Made by a program: the position numbers and the translations under genes. The notes under the pieces are model-generated. The model saw nothing but the letters and a program-made list of their open reading frames with translations. It was not told the DNA's origin and ran no database searches. Below are positions 16,015 to 25,770 of a stretch of 54,760 nucleotides of DNA, one piece after another. Where the stretch lies: assembly GCA_903970255.1 (NCBI GenBank), contig CAJCHM010000006.1, forward strand, positions 1-54,760, read 5' to 3'. The DNA is from Acidobacteriota bacterium. GTDB lineage: Bacteria > Chlamydiota > Chlamydiia > Chlamydiales > Rhabdochlamydiaceae. Positions within the stretch are counted from its first letter, which is position 1, and each line of letters starts with the position of its first letter.

Positions 16015-17313
16015 TTATAGCAACAGGAGCGATGGATTTTCAAGGTATCTCTGGAGTGTTTTTAGGAATTTGGCAGCGTCTGCTCCATCCAAAACCCGAT
16101 GGTCAGCAGAAAGGGTCAGTCGCATCGTTTTGCCGGGCACTACCTGTCCCTCTTTGACAACTGGCCGATCTTCAATCCCTCCAACAGCAAGGATTGCAGC
16201 TTGGGGAGGGTTAATGATCGCGACAAATTCAGAAATCCCATACATCCCCAAGTTGGAAATGGTAAACGAACCGCCGGTATACTCCTCGCGCATCAGCTTT
16301 CCATCGCGAGCTTTGGCGGCAAGCATCTTCATTTCTGAGGAGAGTTGGCCTAAATTTTTAAAGTCTGCATGGCGAATGATGGGTGTGATCAGACCAGTGG
16401 AGACGCTTACAGCCACCGAAATGTCAATGGTCTTAAAGCGGATGATCGACTGGTTAACAGAGTTAAATCCTGAGTTAATATTGGGATGATCTCTAAGGGC
16501 CAGCGCGCTTGCACGGAGCACAAGGTCGTTATAGGAGACTTTGAGACCAACCGAGGAAAGCTCTTTGCGTAAAGACACCATGGAATCGGCCTGGATTTCC
16601 TGCATCGTATAGAAGTGAGGGATAAATGTTTTGGACTCCTGGAGGCGCTGTCCAATAATTTTACGCACAGGGGATAAAGGGATCTCTTCATAGGTTCCAG
16701 GGGGTATAGAAGGGACTTCGCGCCTACCAAAAGTAACAGCAGTTGCAGGCTGTCCTAGATCGAGATCGCGGCTCATGATACGACCGTGGGGGCCTGTCCC
16801 TTTGATGGTCGACAGATCAATCCCCTTCTCTTTGGCAATTTTCTTAGATAGGGGGGATGCTGGAACCCGTCCCTCGATCTCTCCTGTGGGTCCAGAAAAG
16901 GAGTAGTGGGCAAGAGGAGGCTCCGGGACAAAGGCCGGCTGTGCCATGGCGCCTCCAGCCACTACAGGTTTAACAGGGGCTCCTTCTTTTGACATAGATT
17001 CAGCAACAGTGGGTTTTACTTGGGCGGCTGGCGGAACGTCCCCTTCTGGTTTGTAACCTTCGATGCTCTCTTCCTTTTTCTCAGAGAAAATCGCAATTGC
17101 CTGGTTGACAATTGCCGATTCCCCTTCTTTAATCAGGATTTTGCGCAAAAAACCCTCATCGAGGGCGCTGTGCTCTACAGTAGCCTTGTCTGTTGCCACT
17201 TGAAGGAGCACATCGCCGCTGTTGACAAACTCACCTTCTTTTTTACACCATTTGGCAATAGTTCCCTCTTCCATTGTTGGAGAGAGTTTCGGCATGGTCA
17301 GAGTAAATGGCAT
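16015..17313 (-). CDS. pdhC: Pyruvate dehydrogenase E2, dihydrolipoyl acetyltransferase
   Basis: Forms the core of the pyruvate dehydrogenase complex and makes acetyl-CoA. 432 residues: one lipoyl domain (lipoylated Lys43 in TDKATVE), a flexible Ala/Pro-rich linker, the peripheral-subunit-binding domain (PASPLSKKIAKEKGIDLSTI ... GRIMSRDL, about 150-185), and the catalytic domain ending in DHRVLDG (His about 405). Last gene of pdhA-pdhB-pdhC, 14 bases after pdhB. Confidence 0.96.
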   Translation of the reverse strand: MPFTLTMPKLSPTMEEGTIAKWCKKEGEFVNSGDVLLQVATDKATVEHSALDEGFLRKILIKEGESAIVNQAIAIFSEKKEESIEGYKPEGDVPPAAQVKPTVAESMSKEGAPVKPVVAGGAMAQPAFVPEPPLAHYSFSGPTGEIEGRVPASPLSKKIAKEKGIDLSTIKGTGPHGRIMSRDLDLGQPATAVTFGRREVPSIPPGTYEEIPLSPVRKIIGQRLQESKTFIPHFYTMQEIQADSMVSLRKELSSVGLKVSYNDLVLRASALALRDHPNINSGFNSVNQSIIRFKTIDISVAVSVSTGLITPIIRHADFKNLGQLSSEMKMLAAKARDGKLMREEYTGGSFTISNLGMYGISEFVAIINPPQAAILAVGGIEDRPVVKEGQVVPGKTMRLTLSADHRVLDGADAAKFLKTLQRYLENPSLLLL

Positions 17314-17327
17314 AGACGATCCTTAAT

Positions 17328-18308
17328 TTATGCTAAAACTTGAGTGATTGCGGCCATGATCCGCTCAACGGTTGGCATGGTTTCTTTTTCTAATGCTTTG
17401 GAATAGGGCATTGGGGTTTCTCTTTGACAGACGCGCACAAGCGGACTATCCAAATCATCAAAACAGTGTTCGATGATCTGAAAACCCACTTCTGCACAGA
17501 TTCCAGAAAAGATGTGCCCCTCTTCGACAAGAACGCAGGCATGTGTTTTTTTCACAGATGCGACAACGGTTGGAATATCAAGAGGTTTAACTGTCCTAAG
17601 GTCGATTACCTCGATGCTGATCCCCTTTTTGGCAAGCTCATCTGCAGCAAGTGTGCACAATTGAACCATCCGGCTATGGGAAACTAATGTGACATCCTTC
17701 CCTTCCCGAACAACTTGAGCTTTTCCGATGGGAACAAGATATTCCTCGACCGGAATTTCCATCTTATCATTATAGGAAAGCTCACTTTCAAGAAACAGAA
17801 CGGGATTGTTATTTCGGATAGCAGACTTGAGCAACCCTTTGGCATCGTAAGGATTGCTGGGAGCCAAAATGATTAAGCCTGGAAAGTTGCCATAAATGGC
17901 TTCAACGCAGTGGGAATGTTGTGAGGATACTTGTGCAGCCGCACCATTAGGGCCTCGGAATACAATGGGTACAGAGAAGCGGTTGCCCGACATGTAGTGC
18001 ATCTTAATTGCATTAGAAACGATTTGATCAAATGCGACAAAGGAAAAATTAAAGCTCATGAACTCGACAACAGGGCGTAAACCGGTCATTGCTGCACCAA
18101 TGGCAAGACCTGCAAATCCAAGTTCTGCAATGGGCGTATCGATGACGCGATTAGGACCCCATTTATCGAGCATTCCCTTGGTTACTTTATAGGCGCCGTT
18201 ATATTCAGCTACTTCTTCCCCCATAACAAAAACGGTAGGATCGCGCTGCATCTCTTCATCGATTGCCTGTCGTATCGCCTCGCGCATCTCCACTAACTGC
18301 TTGCTCAT
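17328..18308 (-). CDS. pdhB: Pyruvate dehydrogenase E1 beta subunit
   Basis: Beta subunit of the thiamine-diphosphate E1 enzyme that decarboxylates pyruvate. 326 residues, standard, with MGEEVAEYNGAYKVTKGM, DTPIAELGFAGLAIGAAM, the FRGPNGAAAQVSSQHSH loop and the C-terminal transketolase-like domain. Starts 24 bases after pdhA with AGGAG before its ATG. Same operon as in Chlamydia CT245-CT247. Confidence 0.97.
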   Translation of the reverse strand: MSKQLVEMREAIRQAIDEEMQRDPTVFVMGEEVAEYNGAYKVTKGMLDKWGPNRVIDTPIAELGFAGLAIGAAMTGLRPVVEFMSFNFSFVAFDQIVSNAIKMHYMSGNRFSVPIVFRGPNGAAAQVSSQHSHCVEAIYGNFPGLIILAPSNPYDAKGLLKSAIRNNNPVLFLESELSYNDKMEIPVEEYLVPIGKAQVVREGKDVTLVSHSRMVQLCTLAADELAKKGISIEVIDLRTVKPLDIPTVVASVKKTHACVLVEEGHIFSGICAEVGFQIIEHCFDDLDSPLVRVCQRETPMPYSKALEKETMPTVERIMAAITQVLA

Positions 18309-18332
18309 GAATTCTCCTTCTTTAACCTAAAG

Positions 18333-19379
18333 TTATGGCGCAAAAACATCTTCTTCAAGAGTAATCGGATCTGGCCAAGAACTCTCTTCTGCTTGTTTTA
18401 AAGCTGCGATGACAATTTCTTTTTGTTCTTTATCCATTGCATGGTACTGCTCTTCGGTAAGAAAGCCTGCTCTCTCGAGATTTTTAAACATAATGACAAG
18501 CGGATCTCTTTGCATGCAAGTTTGCAGTTCATCTTTGGATCTGTAATTTGCAGGATCAGAAATCGAATGGCCACGGAAACGCTCCGTAACAACCTCTATC
18601 AAAACAGGCTTTGGAGTGCTTTTCATCTTTTCAAAGACATGTTTAAAACCTGAATAACAATTGAAAAAGTCCATCCCATCAAAAGTATAGGCCTGCATTC
18701 CAAAGCTTGCCGCTTTATTTTCTGCTATCGGTTCAACGCTAATGGCCCGATTGACATGCGTCCCCATTCCCCACTGGTTATTTTCAACCACGTAGACGCA
18801 CGGCAGATTCCAAAGGGCTGCCATATTAAGTGATTCATGAAAAGAGCCTTGAGCAACCGCTCCATCGCCTAAGAAACAAATAGCAACATCGCAATTTTTC
18901 CGCTCTTTAAGTTCGGGGACAGATTTGAGGTAATTGATTGTAAAAGCAGCGCCGGTTGCAATCGGAATTTGACCGCCGACAATTCCAAACCCCCCTAAAA
19001 GTCTTTCGGTAAAAAAGTGCATCGACCCGCCTCTGCCTGCAGCATTGCCAGAGGCTTTTCCTAAAAGCTCAGAGAGTAACTCAAGAGGGGTTGCTCCCAA
19101 AAGCAGAGCTAAAGCGTGACAGCGATAAGAAGTTGCCCACCATTGATCAACTCCCATCGCACAAACAGCAGCAGCCTGAACCGCTTCCTGTCCCATATAG
19201 GAGTGAAAGAAACCTCCGATCTTTCCTTGCAGATATGTTGCCTCAGAGCGGATCTCGAAATTGCGTATCAGCAGCATCTTTTTGAGCTGGAGCAACAAAG
19301 CTTCCTTACCCAGTTTAGCAATCACTTGAGAAGGATCGCTAGGGTGGAAATTATATTTGACAGTTGACTGTTTTTTCAT
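18333..19379 (-). CDS. pdhA: Pyruvate dehydrogenase E1 alpha subunit
   Basis: Alpha subunit of pyruvate dehydrogenase. 348 residues. Thiamine-diphosphate-binding motif GDGAVAQGSFHESLN ... VVENN, and the conserved phosphorylation-loop-like RFRGHSISDPANYRS. First gene of the pdh operon. Bases 19380-19469 upstream probably hold the promoter; no convincing boxes were assigned. Confidence 0.96.
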   Translation of the reverse strand: MKKQSTVKYNFHPSDPSQVIAKLGKEALLLQLKKMLLIRNFEIRSEATYLQGKIGGFFHSYMGQEAVQAAAVCAMGVDQWWATSYRCHALALLLGATPLELLSELLGKASGNAAGRGGSMHFFTERLLGGFGIVGGQIPIATGAAFTINYLKSVPELKERKNCDVAICFLGDGAVAQGSFHESLNMAALWNLPCVYVVENNQWGMGTHVNRAISVEPIAENKAASFGMQAYTFDGMDFFNCYSGFKHVFEKMKSTPKPVLIEVVTERFRGHSISDPANYRSKDELQTCMQRDPLVIMFKNLERAGFLTEEQYHAMDKEQKEIVIAALKQAEESSWPDPITLEEDVFAP

Positions 19380-19469
19380 TTTTTCAAACTTGTAAAAAAA
19401 GAATTAAAGGACCGCTTCCCTATTCGAATTAAAGTTAACCTATGGGTGCGAATTAAATCAACATACGTA

Positions 19470-19631
19470 CTACATCGGCATCGATGGCATTCTTGACCCT
19501 GGACCAGGAACGATATTGGGGTTGTTGGTCACCGGGATGGTTCTTAAATCGTCATCCGAATGCACCTGATAACATCCGGCAACTCCTACTGCAACCAGTG
19601 CAAGGATAGCAACAAACAAACATTTTAACAT
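19470..19631 (-). CDS. Small predicted lipoprotein
   Basis: 53 residues from ATG 19631, which is preceded by GGAG. Hydrophobic signal peptide ending in the lipobox VGVAGC (Cys about residue 20), then a short Pro/Asn-rich tail (IPVTNNPNIVPGPGS). It is therefore likely to be anchored to a membrane. The longer open frame upstream reads through a repeat (19711-19775) and is not used. Function unknown. Confidence 0.7.
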   Translation of the reverse strand: MLKCLFVAILALVAVGVAGCYQVHSDDDLRTIPVTNNPNIVPGPGSRMPSMPM

Positions 19632-19710
19632 CGACAACTCCAAATTCAAAAATATTGAGAAAAGGATAACTCTCCTTCGAAAAAATGAGAAGGAAAAAGT
19701 AAGAGAGAAA

Positions 19711-19775
19711 ATTGCAGACCCGCTTCGCGGCCCAAATTTGATGATTTTGAGGCCGATGGAGTTTGCAATTCCCTG
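19711..19775. repeat. Half-copy of the 8498-8661 palindrome
   Basis: The segment GCTTCGCGGCCCAAAT...GAGGCCGATGGAGTTTGCAATTCCCT resembles one arm of 8498-8661 with few changes. The second arm is missing, leaving only an ATTGCA/TGCAAT pairing at its ends. It lies directly after the stop of the PLD-type gene. Confidence 0.75.
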
Positions 19776-19780
19776 AAGAA

Positions 19781-20383
19781 TTATAAACTCTTCTCCTTTT
19801 CCTTTAGGTAGTCGGTTAGAGGGACACAACCCTGTTTTTTAAGCCTCTTGAACTCTTCTAAATAGCTTCTGGCCACCTCAGAGCTCTCCAATACAATCAC
19901 ATTTTCTCTATTTGAATTTGTCGCCTCGAAGGTAAAATTAAAAGATCCTGTCCAGACTGTAGCTTCCCCTAAAACACAAAATTTGTCATGCATGAGAGGT
20001 TTGCGCTTATTGGTTTTCCTCCCCTTCTTTGATTCTAGTGTGGGGGGATCCCAAACAAATACAGGAATTTGGGCAGCCCCCATTTTATTCACAGGTGAGC
20101 GCGATTTAACTGAATAAGGGTCGACAATCACCTCAACATTGACTCCCCTTTTGTGCGCATCGATCAGCGCATTACAAATCCCCCGGTGCATTAAGCAGTA
20201 AACGGCAGCCCTAATGCTTTTTTTCTCTTTTTCAATCAAAGAGATCAATTGATCTGCGATATGATCCTCTGGGGAAAAAAGAACTTGATAATTAGCAATC
20301 GGTTCTCTCTCTATAGAGTAGAGGGAGGGCGCAGATAATGCCACAAGTGTAATGCTCAAAAGTCTATAGACTATTCCTTTCAT
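19781..20383 (-). CDS. Secreted phospholipase-D-superfamily protein, single HKD
   Basis: 200 residues: signal peptide (YRLLSITLVALSAPSLYS), then one PLD domain with the catalytic motif HDKFCVLGEATVWTGSFNFT (His, Lys and the GSxN Asn). Single-HKD proteins of this size (Nuc/PLDc_2 type) dimerise and act as endonucleases or phospholipases. Secretion suggests an action in the periplasm or host compartment. Chlamydiae carry many PLD-like proteins. Substrate cannot be told from sequence. Divergent from the downstream exonuclease gene. Confidence 0.85.
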   Translation of the reverse strand: MKGIVYRLLSITLVALSAPSLYSIEREPIANYQVLFSPEDHIADQLISLIEKEKKSIRAAVYCLMHRGICNALIDAHKRGVNVEVIVDPYSVKSRSPVNKMGAAQIPVFVWDPPTLESKKGRKTNKRKPLMHDKFCVLGEATVWTGSFNFTFEATNSNRENVIVLESSEVARSYLEEFKRLKKQGCVPLTDYLKEKEKSL

Positions 20384-20517
20384 GGTAATCCTTCAAAATA
20401 AATCCAAAAAATTGATACCATTAAATTCCCAATCCATGCAACAACTTTAAATTTCATTAGAAAAATTCCCCCGTTGCGAATATATTCGGAGCAATAACAC
20501 TCTCTTAGGGAAAAATC

Positions 20518-21222
20518 ATGTCTAAACAACCCCTACGACCCATTTATTACGATACAGAGACAACAGGCGTGCGCAACGATAAGGATCGGATCATCGAGCT
20601 TGCAGCTTATGACCCTGTTGAGAATCGCACATTCTGTAAATTAATCAATCCCGGTTGTCCCATTCCAAAAGAGGCCACTGCCATCCATCATATTAGCGAT
20701 GAGATGGTTGCCGATGCCCCTACTTTTAAAATTGTTGCAGAAGAGTTCCTCGCTTTTTGCCCCGAACAAACTGTCTTAATTGCACATAACAACGATGCCT
20801 TTGATAAGCTATTCATGGAGCAAGAATTTAAACGGGCCAATGTTCCGATGCCAGCTTTTGCTTATATCGACTCTTTGAAGTGGTCGCGTAAATACCGCTC
20901 CGATCTGCCGCGCCATACTCTGCAAACCCTTCGAGAAGTTTATGGTTTTGCTTCCAATCAAGCCCACCGGGCCCTAGATGATGTGATCATATTGCACCAG
21001 GTCTTTTCTGCTATGATCGATGACCTATCCATGGAAAAAGTCATCGAGCTCCTAGCCAAACCCCAAATTCTTACCAAAATGCCTTTTGGCAAACACCAAG
21101 GGAAAATGCTCTCCGATGTTCCCAAAGATTACATCGCTTGGCTTGCCTCAAGCGGTGCTTTCGATAAAATTGAAAACCTAGAGCTTAAAGAAAATTTTGA
21201 AAAACTCGGGTTCTTGGCTTAA
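20518..21222 (+). CDS. DnaQ-like 3'-5' exonuclease with DUF3820 tail
   Basis: 234 residues. DEDDh exonuclease: YYDTETTG (Asp, Glu), HNNDAFDKLF (Asp), HRALDDV (His, Asp). The C-terminal 60 residues (MPFGKHQGKMLSDVPKDYIAWLAS) match the DUF3820 module often fused to such exonucleases. Likely an accessory proofreading or nucleic-acid repair enzyme rather than the replicative epsilon subunit. A dnaQ-like gene precedes msbA in Chlamydia too (CT261). Confidence 0.9.
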   Translation: MSKQPLRPIYYDTETTGVRNDKDRIIELAAYDPVENRTFCKLINPGCPIPKEATAIHHISDEMVADAPTFKIVAEEFLAFCPEQTVLIAHNNDAFDKLFMEQEFKRANVPMPAFAYIDSLKWSRKYRSDLPRHTLQTLREVYGFASNQAHRALDDVIILHQVFSAMIDDLSMEKVIELLAKPQILTKMPFGKHQGKMLSDVPKDYIAWLASSGAFDKIENLELKENFEKLGFLA

Positions 21223-21246
21223 ACCTAACGGATAAAAGATTAATTT

Positions 21247-21618
21247 ATGATCCCAACAGATTTAGTTAAAAAAATAAATGGAACCAATTTTTTACCCAAC
21301 AAACAATTATCTCCTTCTCAAAATATCGCAATTTTAGCTACAAAAGTTGAAAAACTTTCAGAGCTAAGCAATGAAATAATGCGAAACCCATCATATGGGA
21401 TTTCATATGTAAAACATGTCAATTGGCTAAAAGAAGACTTCAAAAAAATCAATGACAAATATAAATTAAAAACTGCACACAAAAAAGAACTGAGTGAATT
21501 AAAAAAAAAGATCGATTCTTTGGCACAAAAATCTATTGTGATTCTAAATGCAACAACACTATATCTAAACGAAAATTTTGGATTAAATGTTGGTTTGGTG
21601 AAAATACAGACAAAATAA
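21247..21618 (+). CDS. Hypothetical helical protein
   Basis: 123 residues, Lys-rich, mostly helical, with heptad-like KKELSELKKKIDSLAQKS suggesting a short coiled coil. AT-rich. Starts 24 bases after the exonuclease gene and could be cotranscribed. No family recognised. Converges with the msbA-like gene. Confidence 0.55.
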   Translation: MIPTDLVKKINGTNFLPNKQLSPSQNIAILATKVEKLSELSNEIMRNPSYGISYVKHVNWLKEDFKKINDKYKLKTAHKKELSELKKKIDSLAQKSIVILNATTLYLNENFGLNVGLVKIQTK

Positions 21619-21641
21619 TTTTTTATAGCCCGCTTTCCTTT

Positions 21642-23597
21642 TTAGAAAACAGGGGCAGGCTCATCAAGCACAGGCTTCTCTGATTCCTCGACATGATGCA
21701 CATAGGTATCGTGATGGTAGAGAGCTTCCCACATCCGGCGGAATGGCTCGCATGTCTTGAGGAGCTCTTCTTTGTCACCCTCTGCAATTTTGACCCCGCG
21801 ATCTAGATAAATGATCTTATCCGCATGCTCAATTGTCGAAAGGCGATGGGCAATTAAGATTTGCGTCACCTCGCCATGCAGGCGCGCAATCGCCTTTTTG
21901 ATATGCAGCTCACTGATCGAGTCGAGGGCGGATGTCGCCTCATCAAGGATGAGGACAGGAGCTTGTTTCACAAGGGCTCTTGCAATCGCAAGACGCTGCT
22001 GCTGTCCTCCTGAAAGGTTTTGTCCAGCTTCAGCAAGCATCGAGTCATATTTTTCAGGAAGACGGCTAATAAACTCTTCCGCATGAGCGCGTTTTGCTGC
22101 ACTTTCAATTCTCTCTCTAGAAAAATTTCTACCAAAGGCAATATTTGCAGCGATTGTATCTAGGAAGAGGAAGGGTTTTTGGGAGACAAAGGCGATCTGC
22201 TCACGAAGCGATTTTTGTGTGTAGGCATTGAGCGGCTTGCCATCGATCCGAATCTCCCCTTGTTGCACTTCAAATAGGCGTGGGATAAGTTGAACAATTG
22301 TGGATTTTCCGGCACCTGTCGGACCAACAATCGCTACCGTCTCCCCTTTTTTAACTGTAAAGCTAACATCTTTGAGAATCCATTCCCCCTGGTAGCGAAA
22401 CCACACGTTCTCAAATTCAATCTTATCTTTAAAGTCTGTCAGTTCGATTGCGCCCTTGCAATCTTCAATATCTGGTTTCAAATCAAGAACTTCAAACATA
22501 CGCTCTGCAGCGACGATCCCGCGCTGGATATTGGCATTTTCATCGGCAAATTTTTTCACCGGTTCATAGACCAGCTGCAGAAGCCCGCAAAAAACAATCA
22601 ATTGGGACAGGCTCATACCGATTGTATAAAGGCCAAACAGGACGACGCTAGCTAAGCATAGTGTGGTGATAGCATGGAGGATGGGACGCGTCAGCAACCC
22701 GTATTTGGCTGTCTTACCTTCCAGGAGTGCCATCCGATCGTTTTGTTCTTTGTATTTTTTTAAGGAAAAGGATTCCATTGCAAAGATCTTCACAGTTTGA
22801 ATCCCTGCAAGAAAATCAATAAGCACATTTGCAAAACGCTCTTGGTTGACTTGGAGCTGGCGAGAAACCCTTTTCACTCTGCGCGCAAGGAACACAATCG
22901 GAATCACGATGAGCGGAACCCCTACAAAAATCACAAGAGAGAGTTTCCAGGAAAGATAAACGCACATGGAAAGACAGGTGACAATGGTAAAGGGAGTTTG
23001 CAGGTAATTGGTAATCCAAGAATTGATTGAAACTGCGATTTGCCCAGCATCCCCTACAACACGCGAGGAAAGAGATCCAATGTTGTGTTTCTGGTAAAAG
23101 CTCATGGGCAGAGATTGGATATGCTCAAAATACTGTTGGCGCAAATCTCTGCTGACGCGAATAGATAGAATTTGCGTTGTATAGCGGCTGGCAAAGAGCC
23201 AGATCGCTTTAAAAACGGCAACGCAAGCTAGGATAATGACCAGAGCTTTAATGTTATTGGTAAATTTAAAATGCTCTCTAAATTCTTTGATCAGCCAGCT
23301 GAGCGGGTTAGTTTCTTTGGCTGCCATATAAACAGCGGCTTCTTGCTTGGTGATGATCCCAGTGCCATCTGTATTGATCTCTGGCCATTTTGCTTCAACT
23401 GTATGTAAAGAGACAGTATCGTGCGCCTGATCTGTGGAAAAAAGAGTAAAGAAGTCTGCGCCATTATTAGAAAGAACACCGAGCGCAAACATCTCCATCT
23501 GAGATGCCACCGTAAGACAAAGAAGTGTCACAAATGTGACGATCAAGAGAGAAAGGTGTTTGCGGTTGCGCAAAGCGGCTTGTAAAAGTAATTTCAT
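21642..23597 (-). CDS. msbA: MsbA-like ABC exporter (fused membrane and ATPase domains)
   Basis: 651 residues. N-terminal transmembrane domain with six predicted helices, the first preceding an unusually long loop (about 90 residues before the second), then the nucleotide-binding domain: Walker A GPTGAGKST, Q-loop, signature LSGGQQQRLAIARAL, Walker B VLILDEATSALD, His switch IAHRL. Probably flips lipid A-core across the inner membrane. The msbA-accA neighbourhood is conserved in Chlamydia (CT264-CT265), which supports the name. Confidence 0.88.
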   Translation of the reverse strand: MKLLLQAALRNRKHLSLLIVTFVTLLCLTVASQMEMFALGVLSNNGADFFTLFSTDQAHDTVSLHTVEAKWPEINTDGTGIITKQEAAVYMAAKETNPLSWLIKEFREHFKFTNNIKALVIILACVAVFKAIWLFASRYTTQILSIRVSRDLRQQYFEHIQSLPMSFYQKHNIGSLSSRVVGDAGQIAVSINSWITNYLQTPFTIVTCLSMCVYLSWKLSLVIFVGVPLIVIPIVFLARRVKRVSRQLQVNQERFANVLIDFLAGIQTVKIFAMESFSLKKYKEQNDRMALLEGKTAKYGLLTRPILHAITTLCLASVVLFGLYTIGMSLSQLIVFCGLLQLVYEPVKKFADENANIQRGIVAAERMFEVLDLKPDIEDCKGAIELTDFKDKIEFENVWFRYQGEWILKDVSFTVKKGETVAIVGPTGAGKSTIVQLIPRLFEVQQGEIRIDGKPLNAYTQKSLREQIAFVSQKPFLFLDTIAANIAFGRNFSRERIESAAKRAHAEEFISRLPEKYDSMLAEAGQNLSGGQQQRLAIARALVKQAPVLILDEATSALDSISELHIKKAIARLHGEVTQILIAHRLSTIEHADKIIYLDRGVKIAEGDKEELLKTCEPFRRMWEALYHHDTYVHHVEESEKPVLDEPAPVF

Positions 23598-23618
23598 CTA
23601 GCTACCTCTTAGAGTAGT

Positions 23619-24590
23619 TTAGGCGATCGGCGGGTTCTCTTCTATAGAAAATTCACCAATCCGTCGATATTTCTGGTAGCGCTGCTCAATAAGGTTTTGA
23701 GGCTCGATTGTCTTTAAAATATTCCACTGGCTGGCAATATATTTTTTCACATTGCGATAAACCTCTGCTGGATCATAATGCGCTCCCCCTGCCGGCTCAT
23801 CAATGACCGCATCGACAATGTCAAGTTTCATTAAATCCTCTACGTGCATCTTTAGAGTTTGTGCGGCAAGTTCTTTTTTATTGGTATCTCGCCACAAAAT
23901 CGAAGCACATCCTTCTGGGGAGATGACAGAGTAATAGGAATGCTCGAGCATAGCAACGACATCGCCGATACCAATGCCTAAAGCTCCTCCAGAGCACCCT
24001 TCTCCGATAAGGATAACAACAATCGGAGTGGGCAACCGCGCCATCTCAAAAAGATTTTGAGCAATTGCCCAGCCTTGTCCCCGCTCTTCGGCAGAAAGGC
24101 CTGGATGCGCACCTGGTGTATCGATTAGTGAAAGCACAGGAATTTTAAATTTGGCAGCAAGCCGCATGCAGCGCATTGCTTTCCGGTACCCCTCAGGATG
24201 CATCATGCCAAAATTTCTCTCTAAGCGACTTTGCGTGTCGCAACCCTTCTCTTGGGCAATCACCATAAATTTTTGACCCTCAATCTTGGCAAACCCGCAA
24301 ATCACTGCACGATCGTCGCGAAAGAGGCGATCCCCATAGAGTTCTGTAAATTCTTCACAAATATTGCGGATGTAGTCGATTGCTTTTGGCCGCTGAGGAT
24401 GGCGGCAGATGGCTACTCTGTCCCAAGGAGTGAGTTCGGAATAAATTTTACTTTTAAGTTGCTGAAGCTTCGACTCTAGTTTTGCGATCTCTTCATCTGT
24501 CCAAAGTGCATTGCCCTTGTTTTGCTCCTTAAGAAGCGTAATTGTTTTCTCGTATTCAAAAATTTGCTTCTCGTGAGCTAGCGTACTCAT
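23619..24590 (-). CDS. accA: Acetyl-CoA carboxylase carboxyltransferase subunit alpha
   Basis: Transfers carboxyl from biotin to acetyl-CoA, giving malonyl-CoA for the fab operon. 323 residues with the family signature: [75 protein letters not shown]. Located between the L,D-transpeptidase-like gene (16 bases upstream) and msbA (21 bases downstream), so probably cotranscribed. Confidence 0.97.
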   Translation of the reverse strand: MSTLAHEKQIFEYEKTITLLKEQNKGNALWTDEEIAKLESKLQQLKSKIYSELTPWDRVAICRHPQRPKAIDYIRNICEEFTELYGDRLFRDDRAVICGFAKIEGQKFMVIAQEKGCDTQSRLERNFGMMHPEGYRKAMRCMRLAAKFKIPVLSLIDTPGAHPGLSAEERGQGWAIAQNLFEMARLPTPIVVILIGEGCSGGALGIGIGDVVAMLEHSYYSVISPEGCASILWRDTNKKELAAQTLKMHVEDLMKLDIVDAVIDEPAGGAHYDPAEVYRNVKKYIASQWNILKTIEPQNLIEQRYQKYRRIGEFSIEENPPIA

Positions 24591-24606
24591 ATTTATCTAT
24601 CCTCTT

Positions 24607-25770
24607 TTACCGAGAAGGAGCGGCAACTTCCACTCCCGGGAGTTTAACTTCATGAAAATCTTTAACTATTTCAACAAAGGTTGGTTTTGTTAAAACGATC
24701 GAATAGAGTTCTTCAATATCCTCTGAAGCCAGTCGAATGCAGCCATCGCTATCATATGCGCCAATAACCTCGCGACCCTCAATAGGCTGTCCCGATGCTG
24801 CGTCCACATTCCATGGTGCCCCCTGCAATCCATATCCTTTTGCAGTTAGGATTGTTTTTTCCCCTTCTTGCTCCAGAGGAATCCAGCGTGTACCAAAAAC
24901 GCGGACCATCTCCACTTTCTGATCTTGATAAAATCCCATCATTCCAGGTTGATAAATGGCAACCCGGTTTCCCAAAATGTAGCGTCCAAGAGGTGTTAGA
25001 GTGCCTGATGGAGATGCAGGATCCAGTTTACCAAGTCCAACCCGGTAGGTCTTTAGCAGAACGCGCTCATGGGTGTCTAAATCGACGTAGTAAAACCCCA
25101 TTTTGCAACGAGAGACATCGACTAGAAGGTGGAAATTAATTTTTTTATCTTTGCGAAAAACGTTGAATTTACTTCCCTCAGAGACCTTTTGAGAAAAGTA
25201 ATCCGCTCTGCCGTTTAAACTGCGTGCGATGAAATGGCGGGAGGTATTGAAGTGGGTAGCATAATCGGCGATCCAAGCAGGCCGCCCTTTAAGCCAGGAC
25301 ACAGTGCTAGAGTAGGTGATTGTCTCAACAATCGGCAATCTAGAGGATCCGGTGGTGTACAGCTGAAATATTCGATCGATATTGGGAAAATCATCTTTTA
25401 ATACCCCCTCGGGACGGGCAAGCGGCAACGACCCAGGAGATGATGCGGGAAGCATCACCTCCTCTTTATTCATTTTTCCCCGATTTTTTTTCCCTTTCGA
25501 GCTAGATTTTTTTTCCTTCTTCCCTGCATTAAGATCCTCTTTTTTATTGAGAGCAATAGATTCCATTACTAGAGGTTTCGATACAACAGGGATTGAAATG
25601 ACAGGAGTTGCAGCTGCTGTTTTTGCCGGAGATGCGACAACCTGTGGACGCTTACCCCCTTTTTTAACGATAGAGGCCACGCCTATCACTGAAAATAGCG
25701 TTAATGTACCAATTAAAATCCATTTGGGTGCTGCCAATTCGATACTCCAGTTTAACTGGACTTTAGCCAT
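24607..25770 (-). CDS. L,D-transpeptidase-like (YkuD) membrane-anchored protein
   Basis: 387 residues: short cytoplasmic start, membrane segment (WILIGTLTLFSVIGVASIV, about 18-36), Lys-rich linker, a LysM-like helix pair, then a YkuD domain with the catalytic Cys344 in SDGCIRL. The usual HG of the active site appears as LQG (YGLQGAPWNV), so a normally conserved His is Gln here. Would act on periplasmic peptidoglycan or be a degenerate binder. Codons 1-8 (MAKVQLNW) come from the repeat 25754-25920. No other good start precedes the membrane segment; TTG at residue 12 is an alternative. Its position matches CT266 of Chlamydia. Confidence 0.75.
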   Translation of the reverse strand: MAKVQLNWSIELAAPKWILIGTLTLFSVIGVASIVKKGGKRPQVVASPAKTAAATPVISIPVVSKPLVMESIALNKKEDLNAGKKEKKSSSKGKKNRGKMNKEEVMLPASSPGSLPLARPEGVLKDDFPNIDRIFQLYTTGSSRLPIVETITYSSTVSWLKGRPAWIADYATHFNTSRHFIARSLNGRADYFSQKVSEGSKFNVFRKDKKINFHLLVDVSRCKMGFYYVDLDTHERVLLKTYRVGLGKLDPASPSGTLTPLGRYILGNRVAIYQPGMMGFYQDQKVEMVRVFGTRWIPLEQEGEKTILTAKGYGLQGAPWNVDAASGQPIEGREVIGAYDSDGCIRLASEDIEELYSIVLTKPTFVEIVKDFHEVKLPGVEVAAPSR

